In this document: positions 34,597 through 42,823 of the stretch, piece after piece
Layout: each line of letters begins with the position of its first letter
Position numbering within the stretch: the stretch's first letter is position 1
DNA from: Streptomyces sp. SID12501
GTDB taxonomy: Bacteria > Actinomycetota > Actinomycetes > Streptomycetales > Streptomycetaceae
Length of the DNA: 64,000 nucleotides
Direction: 5' to 3'
Assembly (NCBI RefSeq): GCF_010550245.1
Contig: NZ_JAAGLU010000041.1
Span: 37,072 to 101,071 of the forward strand
The notes under the pieces: generated by a model
The model's input: only the letters and a program-made list of their open reading frames with translations
Database searches by the model: none
What the model was told of the DNA's origin: nothing
Made by a program: the position numbers and the translations under genes

Positions 34597-35247
34597 CTAC
34601 GACAGCTGGCCGTCGTAGTCCGGCAGCTTGTACGTCTTCTCCGCGTGGCCGCCCGACAGGTCGGTCGCGCTGTTGCCGATGTTGGCGATGATCGTGTAGC
34701 CCTTCGACTCGATGTCGACGCGCTGCGCGGTCTTGTAGTCGGCCACGCTCTTGAAGAGGTCGATCAGATTGCGCGCGTACAGCCCGGTCACGTCGTAGCC
34801 GACGTACGTGAGGTTGTACTGCGTCACGGGCTTGATGATGTCCGGACGCGCGGTGACGAAGAAGAGGGCGACGCCGTGGTCCTGGGCGTACTGCGCGACC
34901 TTCAGCACGGGTGCGTTGGCAGGCGACGGGTAGCTGAAGCCGAAGTCGGTCTCCAGGGTGGTGTTGTCGATGTCGAAGACGATCGCCGGCTTCTCGCTCT
35001 TGGAGGCGGCGGCGATGCGCTGCTTCAGATAGGGCAGGGCCTGGTCCATCACGGTCTGGCAGTCCTGTTGCCAGGTGGCGTAGTCGACGTCCTCGGCGGC
35101 GGCTGCCGACACGGACGCCGTGGCCGTGGTGGTCGCGGCCTGGGCGCTGCCGGGGCCGGCCAGTGTCACCGCGGCGACCGCGGCGACCGCGGTCAGGCCG
35201 ATACGGCGGGTCCAGGGCGTCCAGGAGCCTGTTGAGCCTCTTGTCAT
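34597..35247 (-). CDS. Secreted HAD-family acid phosphatase
   Basis: A 216-aa secreted protein: signal peptide with basic TRR, hydrophobic core LTAVAAVAAVTLAG and probable cleavage after AQA, near residue 37. The HAD core begins at IVFDIDNTTLETDF (nucleophile and acid/base aspartates), with FFVTARPDI as motif II and NIGNSATDL near motif IV. It fits the plant-type/class B HAD acid phosphatase group (subfamily IIIB). ATG 35247 is chosen; an ATG 15 codons upstream would place extra polar residues before the signal. It is convergent with clpC and divergent from the M23 gene. Confidence 0.87.
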   Translation of the reverse strand: MTRGSTGSWTPWTRRIGLTAVAAVAAVTLAGPGSAQAATTTATASVSAAAAEDVDYATWQQDCQTVMDQALPYLKQRIAAASKSEKPAIVFDIDNTTLETDFGFSYPSPANAPVLKVAQYAQDHGVALFFVTARPDIIKPVTQYNLTYVGYDVTGLYARNLIDLFKSVADYKTAQRVDIESKGYTIIANIGNSATDLSGGHAEKTYKLPDYDGQLS

Positions 35248-35751
35248 CGGGATGGGGGTCCTCTCACGTAGGGCCGTGCGGTGCCAGGGCATGCAGATGT
35301 CAGGGGCATGCTTGCTGAGGTGAGTGGCGCTGATGGGAAGGGAACATTACTCACGGGTAGCGGCGAGGTGCCAGTAGTCGGAGCGGGTTTATTCGGCCCG
35401 CCGACGGCTCATTGGCGATGCGTCGGCCATGCGTTGGAGGTGCGCTGGAGGTGCGTTGTGCGCGTCACAGTCGTACGTCGGTGGATCTTGCGGGCCGGTG
35501 ACATGACGCACAGGCGAAATGTCTGTTACTAGGGTGATTAGTGGGTGAGGGTGGAGGTGAGCCGTGGTTTGTGGGGGGTTGTCGCTTCGGTTGCTTTGTC
35601 AATAAGTGGGTGAATTTGCGGTCGTCTACGAACTTGTGTCGTAGATCGGCGGTTTGGGGATGGGTGGGGCCCGGGGTTACCAAGGGGTTGCCCATCCGGC
35701 GGGAACGCTCGTGCCGGGTGGCTTTTCTGTCCCCGTCCCCATGAGGTCTTG
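35248..35751. other. Intergenic region between the phosphatase and M23 genes
   Basis: No gene is supported in these 504 bp. The first half, 35248-35520, is unremarkable apart from AT-richer patches. The second half, 35520-35751, is unusually G/T-rich on the plus strand and holds the leader structures described at 35623-35728. TACTAG at 35527-35532 is a possible -10 element for that transcript. Confidence 0.5.
35623..35728 (+). promoter_or_regulatory. Structured leader with alternative hairpins before the M23 peptidase gene
   Basis: One stem (TCTACGA/TCGTAGA, 35625-35645) is followed by two competing stems that share 35690-35696. GATGGG (35659-35664) can pair with CCCATC, or GCCCATCCGGC (35690-35700) can pair with GCCGGGTGGC (35713-35722). 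The second stem is followed by TTTTCT, so it looks like a terminator and the first like an antiterminator. Read by eye; no known riboswitch family is matched. Confidence 0.45.
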
Positions 35752-36348
35752 ATGTTCCAGCGCGCCACCACCCCGTCCCGCGAATCCCGTACGGCCCGTG
35801 TCTCCCGCGTCTCAGTTCTGGCCGCGGGGCTCGGCGCGTCGATCGTCCTGGGGGCGACCGGGGTCGCGGCTGCCGCCGAGAGCGGTGCGACGGGGGCCGT
35901 CCAGGTTCAGGCCGCCGCCAAGAAGGCCGCCTCCTGGGTGGACCCGGTCAAGAAGTACACGCTCAGCGCCAGCTTCAACCAGGCCGGCACCATGTGGTCG
36001 TCCACCCACTCCGGCCAGGACTTCGCCGTGCCGAGCGGCACCAAGGTCGTCGCCGCGCACGGCGGTACGGTCGTCAAGGCCGGCGGCAACGGCGCCGGTG
36101 ACGGGTCGGCGTACGGCAACGCCGTCGTCATCAAGCACGGCAACGGGACGTACTCGCAGTACGCCCATCTGTCGCGGATCAACGTGAAGGTCGGCCAGGT
36201 CGTGGCCACCGGGCAGCGCATAGCCCTGTCCGGAAACACGGGCAACTCCAGCGGGCCGCACCTGCACTTCGAGATCCGTACGACGGCGAACTACGGGTCC
36301 GCCGTCGACCCCGTGGCCTTTCTGCGGGCCAAGGGCGTGACTGTCTGA
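35752..36348 (+). CDS. Secreted M23-family peptidase (LytM-like)
   Basis: Peptidoglycan endopeptidase homologue of 198 aa. The signal peptide has the hydrophobic core VLAAGLGASIVLGATGVAAA. The M23 domain has metal ligands in HSGQDFAVPSGT (HxxxD) and HLHFEIR (HxH), with YGNAVVIKHGNGTYSQYAHL between. ATG 35752 is chosen; GAGG at 35743-35746 gives a 5-nt spacer, and an upstream TTG would only add Met. It has no cell-wall-binding domain. Its 5' leader is long and structured, which fits tightly controlled hydrolase expression. Confidence 0.94.
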   Translation: MFQRATTPSRESRTARVSRVSVLAAGLGASIVLGATGVAAAAESGATGAVQVQAAAKKAASWVDPVKKYTLSASFNQAGTMWSSTHSGQDFAVPSGTKVVAAHGGTVVKAGGNGAGDGSAYGNAVVIKHGNGTYSQYAHLSRINVKVGQVVATGQRIALSGNTGNSSGPHLHFEIRTTANYGSAVDPVAFLRAKGVTV

Positions 36349-36409
36349 CCTGTCGGGCCTGGCGGGCCTGTCTGGGTGGTGTGTGACCTGCCGGTCCAGG
36401 GGGCTGCGG

Positions 36410-36997
36410 TTACGAGGGGTGTTCCGTGCCCTCGTGCGCCTGTGTCACCAGGCCGATCGCGACCTCCAGGACCGCTTGGCGCTTCTCGTCCGCGTCGCCC
36501 GCGAGGTCGTGGAGCACGAACATCCCGGCGTGCAGTGTGAACATCGCGCTGATGCAGCGGACCTGGGCGACCAGGGGGGCGTCCGGGTCGATGATGATCT
36601 CCCGCATTCCGAGCATGCGGGTCTTGAACATGTCGCCGATGCTCAGGTCCCGTACCGTCGCCTGGTTCTCCTGCATGAAGCGGAAGAGGGGGGCCGCCTC
36701 GGTGAGTGCCTCGTTGTAGCGGCGCAGGATCTCCTGCTTCATGTCGAGGGTGTGCGGCTGCTGCCGACCCCACTCGATCAGGTCCTCGATCGGTTTCGTC
36801 AGGTCCTCGAACAGGCTGACGACGATCTCTTCCTTGGTCTTGAAGTGGTAGTAGAGCGCCGCCTTCGTGACGTCGAGGCGCTCGGCGATCTCCCGCAGCG
36901 AGGTCTTCTCGTAGCCCTGTTCGGCGAAGAGTTCGAGCGCCACGTCCTGGATGCGCTGGCGGGTGTCCCCGCGTCGGCGCTGCTTGGTGCGGTCCAT
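36410..36997 (-). CDS. TetR-family repressor of the adjacent MFS gene
   Basis: A 195-aa TetR/AcrR regulator. The helix-turn-helix lies at residues ~15-60 (RIQDVALELFAEQGYEKTSLREIAERLDVTKAALYYHFKTKEEIV), followed by an all-helical ligand-binding domain. ATG 36997 is chosen. It is divergent from the MFS exporter gene, and the intervening 154 bp contain paired inverted operators (37050-37121). Autorepression and drug-induced release of the exporter is the usual arrangement for such pairs; the ligand is unknown. Confidence 0.93.
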   Translation of the reverse strand: MDRTKQRRRGDTRQRIQDVALELFAEQGYEKTSLREIAERLDVTKAALYYHFKTKEEIVVSLFEDLTKPIEDLIEWGRQQPHTLDMKQEILRRYNEALTEAAPLFRFMQENQATVRDLSIGDMFKTRMLGMREIIIDPDAPLVAQVRCISAMFTLHAGMFVLHDLAGDADEKRQAVLEVAIGLVTQAHEGTEHPS

Positions 36998-37049
36998 GCC
37001 CGTACTCCTGCTTCCGCTTCTGAACCCTGGGGAGTGCCCTTGGGGTAAA

Positions 37050-37121
37050 ACTTACTTGACGCCCGGCTAGTTAGGGGTCTAGCTTCCCCAGTGTAGTCAA
37101 CTTGCCGGGCGGCAAGTAAGT
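37050..37121. promoter_or_regulatory. TetR/MFS divergent operators
   Basis: Two 18-base arms, 37050-37067 (ACTTACTTGACGCCCGGC) and 37104-37121, are inverted repeats with one mismatch, 36 bp apart. The right arm overlaps a tight palindrome, ACTTGCC-GGGC-GGCAAGT (37100-37117). This fits TetR-dimer binding between divergent promoters. Confidence 0.75.
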
Positions 37122-37151
37122 AGGAGTACGTGGGGGAGTGGGGCGGACACG

Positions 37152-38807
37152 ATGGCGGACACGCGGGCAGCAGCGGACGAGCAGGGCGAGCGGGACGGAC
37201 GGATTGAGCAGGTCGAGCAGGGCAAGCAACCGCGGAGTGTGCGGGTGGTGCTGCTCGCGCTCATGATCGCGATGATGCTCGCGATGCTGGACAATATGAT
37301 CATCGGTACGGCGATGCCGACGATCGTAGGGGAACTGGGCGGGCTCGAACACCTGGCATGGGTCGTGACGGCCTACACGCTCGCCACCGCCGCCTCCACC
37401 CCGATCTGGGGCAAGCTCGGCGACATGTACGGGCGCAAGGGCGTCTTCATGAGCTCGATCGTGCTCTTCCTGATCGGGTCGGCGCTCAGCGGTATGGCCC
37501 AGGACATGGGACAGCTGATCGGCTTCCGGGCCGTGCAGGGACTCGGTGCCGGTGGTCTGATGGTCGGGGTCATGGCGATCATCGGGGATCTGATTCCGCC
37601 GCGTGAGCGCGGCAAGTACCAGGGCATGATGGCCGGCGTGATGGCGCTCGCCATGATCGGCGGACCGCTGGTCGGCGGGGCACTGACGGACCACCTGGGC
37701 TGGCGCTGGTCGTTCTACATCAACCTGCCGCTGGGTGTCGTGGCGCTCGCCGCCATCAGCGCTGTGCTGCACCTGCCGAAGAAGCGGGCGAAGACGCGGA
37801 TCGACTACCCGGGCGTCGCGCTGCTGACCGTCGGCATCACCTCGATCGTGCTCGTCACGACCTGGGGCGGTACGGAGTACGCGTGGGGCTCCGCCATGAT
37901 CATGGAGCTCATCGGGATCGGCGTCGCCTCGCTCGTCGGGTTCGTGTTCTGGCAGACGAAGGCCGCCGAGCCGATCATTCCGCTGCACATCTTCCGCAGC
38001 CGCAACTTCACGCTGATGTCGATCATCGGCTTCATCACCGGGTTCGTGATGTTCGGCGCGGTGCTGTTCCTGCCGCTGTACCAGCAGTCCGTGCAGGGCG
38101 CGTCCGCCACCAACTCCGGGCTGCTGCTGCTTCCGATGCTCGCGGCGATGATGGTCGTGTCCATGGTCGCCGGGCGGGTGACGACGAGCAGCGGCAAGTA
38201 CAAGGTGTTCCCGCTGGTCGGCGGTGTGCTGCTGAGCGTCGGGCTGTACCTGTTCGCGCAGATGGACACGGAGACCTCGCGGCTGACGTCCGGTCTGTAC
38301 ATGGCGGTGGTCGGGGCGGGCCTCGGCTGTCTGATGCAGATCACCATGCTGGTCGCGCAGAACAGCGTCGAGATGAAGGACATGGGCGTCGCGTCCTCCA
38401 CGACCACCCTGTTCCGTACGCTCGGGTCCTCGTTCGGGGTCGCGATCATGGGTGCGTTGTTCAACAACCGGGTGCAGGACGTGATGAACGAGCGGGCCGG
38501 GGCGCTCGGGTCCAAGGTGACCGAGCAGTCGGCTCAGCTGGATGCGGCGAGTCTGGCGAAGTTGCCGGCGGCGGCGCGGGAGGCGTATCAGTACGCGGTG
38601 GCTTCGGGGACGCACTCGGCGTTTCTGCTGGGGGCCGTGGTGGCTGTAGTGGTGCTGGTGGCGGCGGTGTTCGTGAAGGAGGTTCCGTTGAAGGGGGCGG
38701 AACCGGAGAAGGGTGGGGAGTCGGGGCCGGGGTCGGCGTCGGCGGCTACGTCGGAGTCGGCGGGGAACGGGGCTTCGGCCAAGGGGACTGTGGTTGAGGT
38801 GGGCTGA
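37152..38807 (+). CDS. MFS multidrug exporter, DHA2 (14-TM) family
   Basis: A 551-aa proton-driven efflux pump of the EmrB/QacA type with about 14 membrane segments from residue ~33 to ~510. MFS motif A is seen as GKLGDMYGRKGVFM, and motif C-like sequence as MIGGPLVGGALTDHLGWRWSFYINLP. The charged N-terminus and Gly/Ser tail are cytoplasmic. ATG 37152 is chosen, with GGGGGAG upstream. Control by the divergent TetR gene is expected. The substrate cannot be read. Confidence 0.93.
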   Translation: MADTRAAADEQGERDGRIEQVEQGKQPRSVRVVLLALMIAMMLAMLDNMIIGTAMPTIVGELGGLEHLAWVVTAYTLATAASTPIWGKLGDMYGRKGVFMSSIVLFLIGSALSGMAQDMGQLIGFRAVQGLGAGGLMVGVMAIIGDLIPPRERGKYQGMMAGVMALAMIGGPLVGGALTDHLGWRWSFYINLPLGVVALAAISAVLHLPKKRAKTRIDYPGVALLTVGITSIVLVTTWGGTEYAWGSAMIMELIGIGVASLVGFVFWQTKAAEPIIPLHIFRSRNFTLMSIIGFITGFVMFGAVLFLPLYQQSVQGASATNSGLLLLPMLAAMMVVSMVAGRVTTSSGKYKVFPLVGGVLLSVGLYLFAQMDTETSRLTSGLYMAVVGAGLGCLMQITMLVAQNSVEMKDMGVASSTTTLFRTLGSSFGVAIMGALFNNRVQDVMNERAGALGSKVTEQSAQLDAASLAKLPAAAREAYQYAVASGTHSAFLLGAVVAVVVLVAAVFVKEVPLKGAEPEKGGESGPGSASAATSESAGNGASAKGTVVEVG

Positions 38808-38887
38808 CGTCTGACCTGGTGGTCGGGGGACGGTGAGGAGGCGAAGGCCCTCGGGTGGTGTCCGCCCCGGGGGTCTTCGGCTGTGTC

Positions 38888-38921
38888 TCTTCGCCCCCGC
38901 CGCCCCTACCCGTCCCATCCC
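38888..38921 (+). repeat. Dispersed 34-bp intergenic repeat, copy A
   Basis: TCTTCGCCCCCGCCGCCCCT and the following 14 bases recur with three differences at 43833-43866, on the same strand. I recall this element from many Streptomyces intergenic regions. Copy A lies after the MFS exporter gene. Confidence 0.6.
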
Positions 38922-39063
38922 TCCCCCAGAGGGGGGACCCCCAGACGGGCTGGATGGTGCCTGGGCTGGACAGATGCGGTGAACGGGTGGGCGGGTGGGA
39001 AACGCGGCCCGAGCTGGACCGGCCTTGTTTCTCAGATGCCGGAGCAGATAACTCCGCCCCCAC

Positions 39064-40425
39064 TCAACCGCTCTTGCGCGGAAGCATCGGGTGGCTGCCC
39101 GTGTTGGTCGGGGCGTGTTCCGGGAGCCACAGGACCGCCACCGCGCCCTCTGCGGGAACGCGGTCGGGGGCACCCGGTGGGCGTATGTTGCGGAACGTGA
39201 GGCGGGCGCCCAGGACTCGGGCCTGGCCCGCGGCGATGGTCAGGCCGAGACCGTGACCGTGGCCGGAACGGTCACTGCTCCCCGTACGGAAGCGGCTCGG
39301 TCCGTCCGCCAGCAGGTCCTCGGGGAAGCCGGTGCCGTGATCGCGTACGCGGATGACCCGGCCCTCGACCGACACCTCTATGGGCGCCTTGCCGTGCCGT
39401 GCCGCGTTGGCCAGCAGATTGAACAGCACGCGCTCAAGCCGCCGCGGATCGGTCGTGACCTCCGATTCGTGCACCACGTGTACGGCGATCTCCGGGTCCT
39501 TCGCGAGCACCCGCCGGGCCACGAACTCGCCCAGCATGATGTCCTGCAGCTCGGCCCGCTCCGACGCACCGTCGAGACGGGCCACCTCCAGGACGTCCTC
39601 GACCAGCGTGCGCATGGCCTGCGCCCGGTCCAGGACCAACTCCGTCGGGCGCCCGGGAGGCAGGAGTTCGGCGGCCGTCAGCAGACCCGTCACCGGCGTA
39701 CGCAACTCGTGCGCGATGTCGGCGGTGACCCGCCGTTCCGCCTCCAGCCGCTGCTGCAGTGTGTCCGCCATCGCGTCCACCGCCCGGGCGAGGTCGTCGG
39801 TCTCGTCCCGCACGACACCGCCGATGGCGTCCCGCACCCGTACGTCCGTCTCGCCCCTGGCGACCTGGTTCGCGGCAGCCGCCGCCTTGCGCAATCGGCG
39901 CGACAACTGGGCGCCGATGAGAACACCGAGCGCGCTGCCGCCGAGGACGACGGCGATCGAGCCGATGATCAGCGCCTGGTCGAGGTCGGCCATGATGTCC
40001 GTACTGCGGTCGGTGAACCCGGTGTGCAGCGACATGATGTGCCCGTCCTTGAGCGGTACGGCCGCCCAGATGTCCGGCACCCCGTCCGGCCGGTCGGTCA
40101 CATAGGTCGCCCGGCGGCCCTGTGCGGCCTTCTCCCGCAGTTCCTCCGGCAGGTTCGGGTCGTCGACCTTGATACCGGGGAAGTTGGGCCGCCCCGACAG
40201 GTTGTAATTGCTCTGCCCGATCAGGACGCGTTCGTCCGCGAGGTCGCGCGCGCCGTCCAGCATCGAGACCCGGGCCGCGTTGTGCACGACCAGGCTGAGT
40301 GTGACCGCCACGAGCGCGCCGACCAGCGCGATGGCGGCGCTCAGCTTCCACCTGAGCCCGGTACGGATGCCCGCGAACCGGCTGAACGGCATGAGCCGCA
40401 TGATCCGCATTTCTCTGGAGCGCAT
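39064..40425 (-). CDS. cseC: CseC, sensor kinase of the SigE cell-envelope stress system
   Basis: A 453-aa OmpR-class histidine kinase. Two membrane helices (residues ~27-49 and ~152-174) enclose a ~100-residue external sensor. HAMP follows, then the phospho-acceptor His239 (ADIAHELRTPVTGL) and the ATPase motifs NLLANAARHG, RDHGTGFP and GHGLGLTIA. In S. coelicolor CseC detects envelope damage (for example by vancomycin) and phosphorylates CseB. ATG 40425 is chosen. It is the last gene of the sigE-cseA-cseB-cseC operon. The gene symbol rests on the operon match. Confidence 0.92.
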   Translation of the reverse strand: MRSREMRIMRLMPFSRFAGIRTGLRWKLSAAIALVGALVAVTLSLVVHNAARVSMLDGARDLADERVLIGQSNYNLSGRPNFPGIKVDDPNLPEELREKAAQGRRATYVTDRPDGVPDIWAAVPLKDGHIMSLHTGFTDRSTDIMADLDQALIIGSIAVVLGGSALGVLIGAQLSRRLRKAAAAANQVARGETDVRVRDAIGGVVRDETDDLARAVDAMADTLQQRLEAERRVTADIAHELRTPVTGLLTAAELLPPGRPTELVLDRAQAMRTLVEDVLEVARLDGASERAELQDIMLGEFVARRVLAKDPEIAVHVVHESEVTTDPRRLERVLFNLLANAARHGKAPIEVSVEGRVIRVRDHGTGFPEDLLADGPSRFRTGSSDRSGHGHGLGLTIAAGQARVLGARLTFRNIRPPGAPDRVPAEGAVAVLWLPEHAPTNTGSHPMLPRKSG

Positions 40426-40436
40426 GGGTGGCCCGC

Positions 40437-41144
40437 TCAGGCCTTCAACTTGTAGCCGAAGCCGCGGACCGTCTCGATCCGGTCCTGGCCGATCTTCGTA
40501 CGCAGCCGCTGCACATGGACGTCGACGACACGGGTGTCACCGCCCCAGCCGTAGTCCCAGACGCGTTCGAGGAGCTTGTCGCGGGACAGGACCGTGCCCG
40601 GCGCGGACGAGAACTCCAGCAGCAGGCGCATCTCGGTGGGCGTCAGGGCCACCGTCCGGCCCTCCTTGCGGACCTCCATGCCCTCGGTGTCGATCTCCAG
40701 ATCCCCGAAGACCAGCACCCCGCCGGTCACGGGCCCGCTGTCCTCCGAGGCCGCCGAGCCCGGGCCGCTCGCGTGACCGAAGCGGCGCAGGACCGCGCGG
40801 ATCCGGGCCACCAGCACAGCACCGTCGAAGGGCTTCGTGACGTAGTCGTCGGCGCCCGCCTCCAGGCCCAGGACCACGTCGATCGAGTCGGCGCGCGCCG
40901 ACAGCATGATCACCGGAACGGTGGACTCGTCGCGGATACGGCGGCACAGGCTGACCCCGTCGAGGCCCGGGACCATGACGTCCAGGAGGGCGATGTCGGG
41001 GCGGTCGGCGCGGAACGCCTCCAGGCCCGACAGCCCGTCGGGCATGGCGGTGACCGCGAAGCCGTCCCGCTCCAGGGCGAGTTGGGTGGCCTCGCGGATG
41101 ACGTCGTCGTCCTCGACGAAGAGGACGTGGGTCTGGTCTGCCAT
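40437..41144 (-). CDS. cseB: CseB, OmpR-family response regulator
   Basis: A 235-aa activator of sigE transcription. The receiver domain has acidic residues at positions 11-14 and the phospho-acceptor Asp55 (IALLDVMVPG), plus KPF. A winged-helix OmpR DNA-binding domain (LTPTEMRLLLEF, VDVHVQRLRTKIG) follows a Ser/Gly linker. ATG 41144 is chosen; the stop is 11 bp from the cseC start. In the known system phosphorylated CseB drives the sigE promoter upstream of this operon. Confidence 0.94.
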   Translation of the reverse strand: MADQTHVLFVEDDDVIREATQLALERDGFAVTAMPDGLSGLEAFRADRPDIALLDVMVPGLDGVSLCRRIRDESTVPVIMLSARADSIDVVLGLEAGADDYVTKPFDGAVLVARIRAVLRRFGHASGPGSAASEDSGPVTGGVLVFGDLEIDTEGMEVRKEGRTVALTPTEMRLLLEFSSAPGTVLSRDKLLERVWDYGWGGDTRVVDVHVQRLRTKIGQDRIETVRGFGYKLKA

Positions 41145-41204
41145 CCCGGGTGCTCTCAGTTCTCGTCTCGTGTGTGGCGGCGGTATGGGCTCGGTAGGTG
41201 TCGG

Positions 41205-41996
41205 TCAGTTCGGGGCCGGCGTCGGAGCGTCGCCGTCGACCGCGCCGCTGTACTCGTTGTGCGTGCGGTACTCGAGGGCGAAGCGACCCGCCGTCCAGCG
41301 ATAGGTGATCACATTCTCGCCGGACGGGCTCGTCACCGGGTCGTCCTTCTTGTAGACCTGCTTGGTGACCACCAGGTCGCCGCGGTCTATCTCCGCATAC
41401 ACCGGGGACTCCTCGGCCCTGAAGACGTTCCGGTACCCGTCCCCCGCCTCGCGGTACACGTAGGAACCGACGCCGACGGCATCGCTGCACGTCATGACGT
41501 TGACGACGACGTCGTCGGCGGCTCCGTCGGTCAGGTCCCCGTACGACACGTCGATCGGGTACTCGTCCCCGACGCACGGCTTCAGCGCCTGCTTGACCGA
41601 GGTCGCGACCTTCGGGTCGTCCCTGATGAGCTCGACCGCGTCCACGTCGTCCGGAGTGGCGTACGCGGAGGGCATGGGGGTGGAGCTCAGCCTGCCCGTG
41701 GCGGCATCGGCGCCGGCCGGGCCCTCGTCACGGGCGCCGGTGCCGCCGGTGGCGCAGGCGGAGACGAAAAGGGTGAGGGCGGCGAGCACGGCCGTCGCCG
41801 TGATCACCGCCTGAAAGGCCCGCCGGGCAGGGACGGACAGCCCCGGCCCTACGAGCAGCCCCGGGCCATGCCCAGGAGCGGGACCCCGGCCCACTGGCGG
41901 GGACGCGTCCGAATCCGTCGTCCCTGTCCCTGTTCGTGTCCCTGTGCGTGTCCGTGGGACCCCGGGATCGGTCGCCCCTGTGCCTAGGCCGCGCAA
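41205..41996 (-). CDS. cseA: CseA, negative-regulator lipoprotein of the SigE system
   Basis: A 263-aa lipoprotein with a lipobox (FVSAC; the lipidated Cys is about residue 81) after an unusually long N-terminal extension rich in Thr and Gly repeats. The external domain is unannotated and has two later Cys (CVGDEYP and MTCSDAVG). In S. coelicolor CseA dampens SigE activity from the outer face. The TTG at 41996 lies inside the sigE 3' end (overlapping its stop) and has GAGGAG nearby, which supports coupling. If the true start is downstream the leader shrinks. The N-terminal TRTGTRTGTGT tract is low-complexity. Confidence 0.85.
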   Translation of the reverse strand: MRGLGTGATDPGVPRTRTGTRTGTGTTDSDASPPVGRGPAPGHGPGLLVGPGLSVPARRAFQAVITATAVLAALTLFVSACATGGTGARDEGPAGADAATGRLSSTPMPSAYATPDDVDAVELIRDDPKVATSVKQALKPCVGDEYPIDVSYGDLTDGAADDVVVNVMTCSDAVGVGSYVYREAGDGYRNVFRAEESPVYAEIDRGDLVVTKQVYKKDDPVTSPSGENVITYRWTAGRFALEYRTHNEYSGAVDGDAPTPAPN

Positions 41997-42526
41997 CGCT
42001 CCCGCTCCTCATGCTCCAGCGCGCGTGCGTCCAGATCGCGGGCCTCCAGCTCCTCCCGGAGCCGGGCGAGCGCCCGGTGCAGCGTGCTCTTGACCGTTCC
42101 GGCCGACATGCCGAGGGCGGCGGCCGTCTCCTCCGTGGACATCTGCTCCCAGTGTCGCAGCACGACGACGCTCCGCTGCTTGGGTGCGAGAACCTTCATG
42201 ACGTCCATCAGGAGTGCGCGGTCCGCGTGCTGCTCGGTGGAGTCGTCGACGCTCGCGTCCGGGAGCTGCTCGGTGGGTACCTCTTCGAGCTTGCGTGCCC
42301 GCCACCACTCCGTCCGGGTGTTGATCATCACCCGGCGGAGGTAGGCGTCCGCGAGCCGCTTGTCCGCTATGCCGTCCCAGCGGCCGTACGTCCGCACGAG
42401 CGCCGTCTGCAGCAGGTCCTGCGCGTCGACGGGGTCCGGGACCAGCCGACGGGCGCTGCGCAACAGCGCGTCCTGCCGTGTGCGGACGTACTCCTCGAAT
42501 CCGAGCACCTCGCCCTGCTGCGCCAT
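41984..42526 (-). CDS. sigE: SigE, ECF sigma factor for cell-envelope stress
   Basis: A 180-aa ECF sigma factor. Region 2 is RTRQDALLRSARRLVPDPVDAQDLLQTALVRTY and region 4 has APKQRSVVVLRHWEQMSTEETAAALGMSAGTVKSTLHRAL. SigE directs envelope-homeostasis genes after wall damage. There is no anti-sigma gene next to it, which matches the CseBC mode of control. ATG 42526 is chosen because GGGAGG lies 8 nt upstream, and the family begins at GEVLGFEEYVRTR. The stop overlaps cseA. Confidence 0.95.
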   Translation of the reverse strand: MAQQGEVLGFEEYVRTRQDALLRSARRLVPDPVDAQDLLQTALVRTYGRWDGIADKRLADAYLRRVMINTRTEWWRARKLEEVPTEQLPDASVDDSTEQHADRALLMDVMKVLAPKQRSVVVLRHWEQMSTEETAAALGMSAGTVKSTLHRALARLREELEARDLDARALEHEERERCAA

Positions 42527-42823
42527 GTCGACCGCCTCCCGCTCCCCGTTTCCGACCTGTCTTCCGGTCGGCTTCACTGCCTTGTGGTCTCTACAGGGAT
42601 GAAGCTACGGAGCTGTTGTCACGGAGTTGTCCGAGCCAGCCTTCGGGGAGCGCTCGGCTGTCCGTCGGTTGTGTAACGGAAATGGGGAAGGGGTAGGGCG
42701 GTGGGGTAATTGGCGGGGTTATGAGGTGATTTGGCGGTCTGGTGGGTGTGTTGCGGAAGCATGTTGGGGCGTTACGGAAGTCCGGGCATGTGTTTTGGCT
42801 GTGGGCGTCCCCGGCCGTCTGTC
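42527..42823. other. sigE upstream region
   Basis: There is no gene. On the minus strand the leader of sigE contains a CCGACC/GGTCGG hairpin just upstream of the GGGAGG ribosome site. The sigE promoter must lie in this 297-bp stretch; no confident -35/-10 pair could be picked. Bases 42670-42780 are AT-richer than the surroundings. Confidence 0.45.

Noticed and set aside
35520..35751. c-di-AMP (ydaO-type) riboswitch upstream of the M23 gene
   Set aside because: The expected conserved core of that family is not present in the leader; only generic competing stems could be seen, so no family was assigned.
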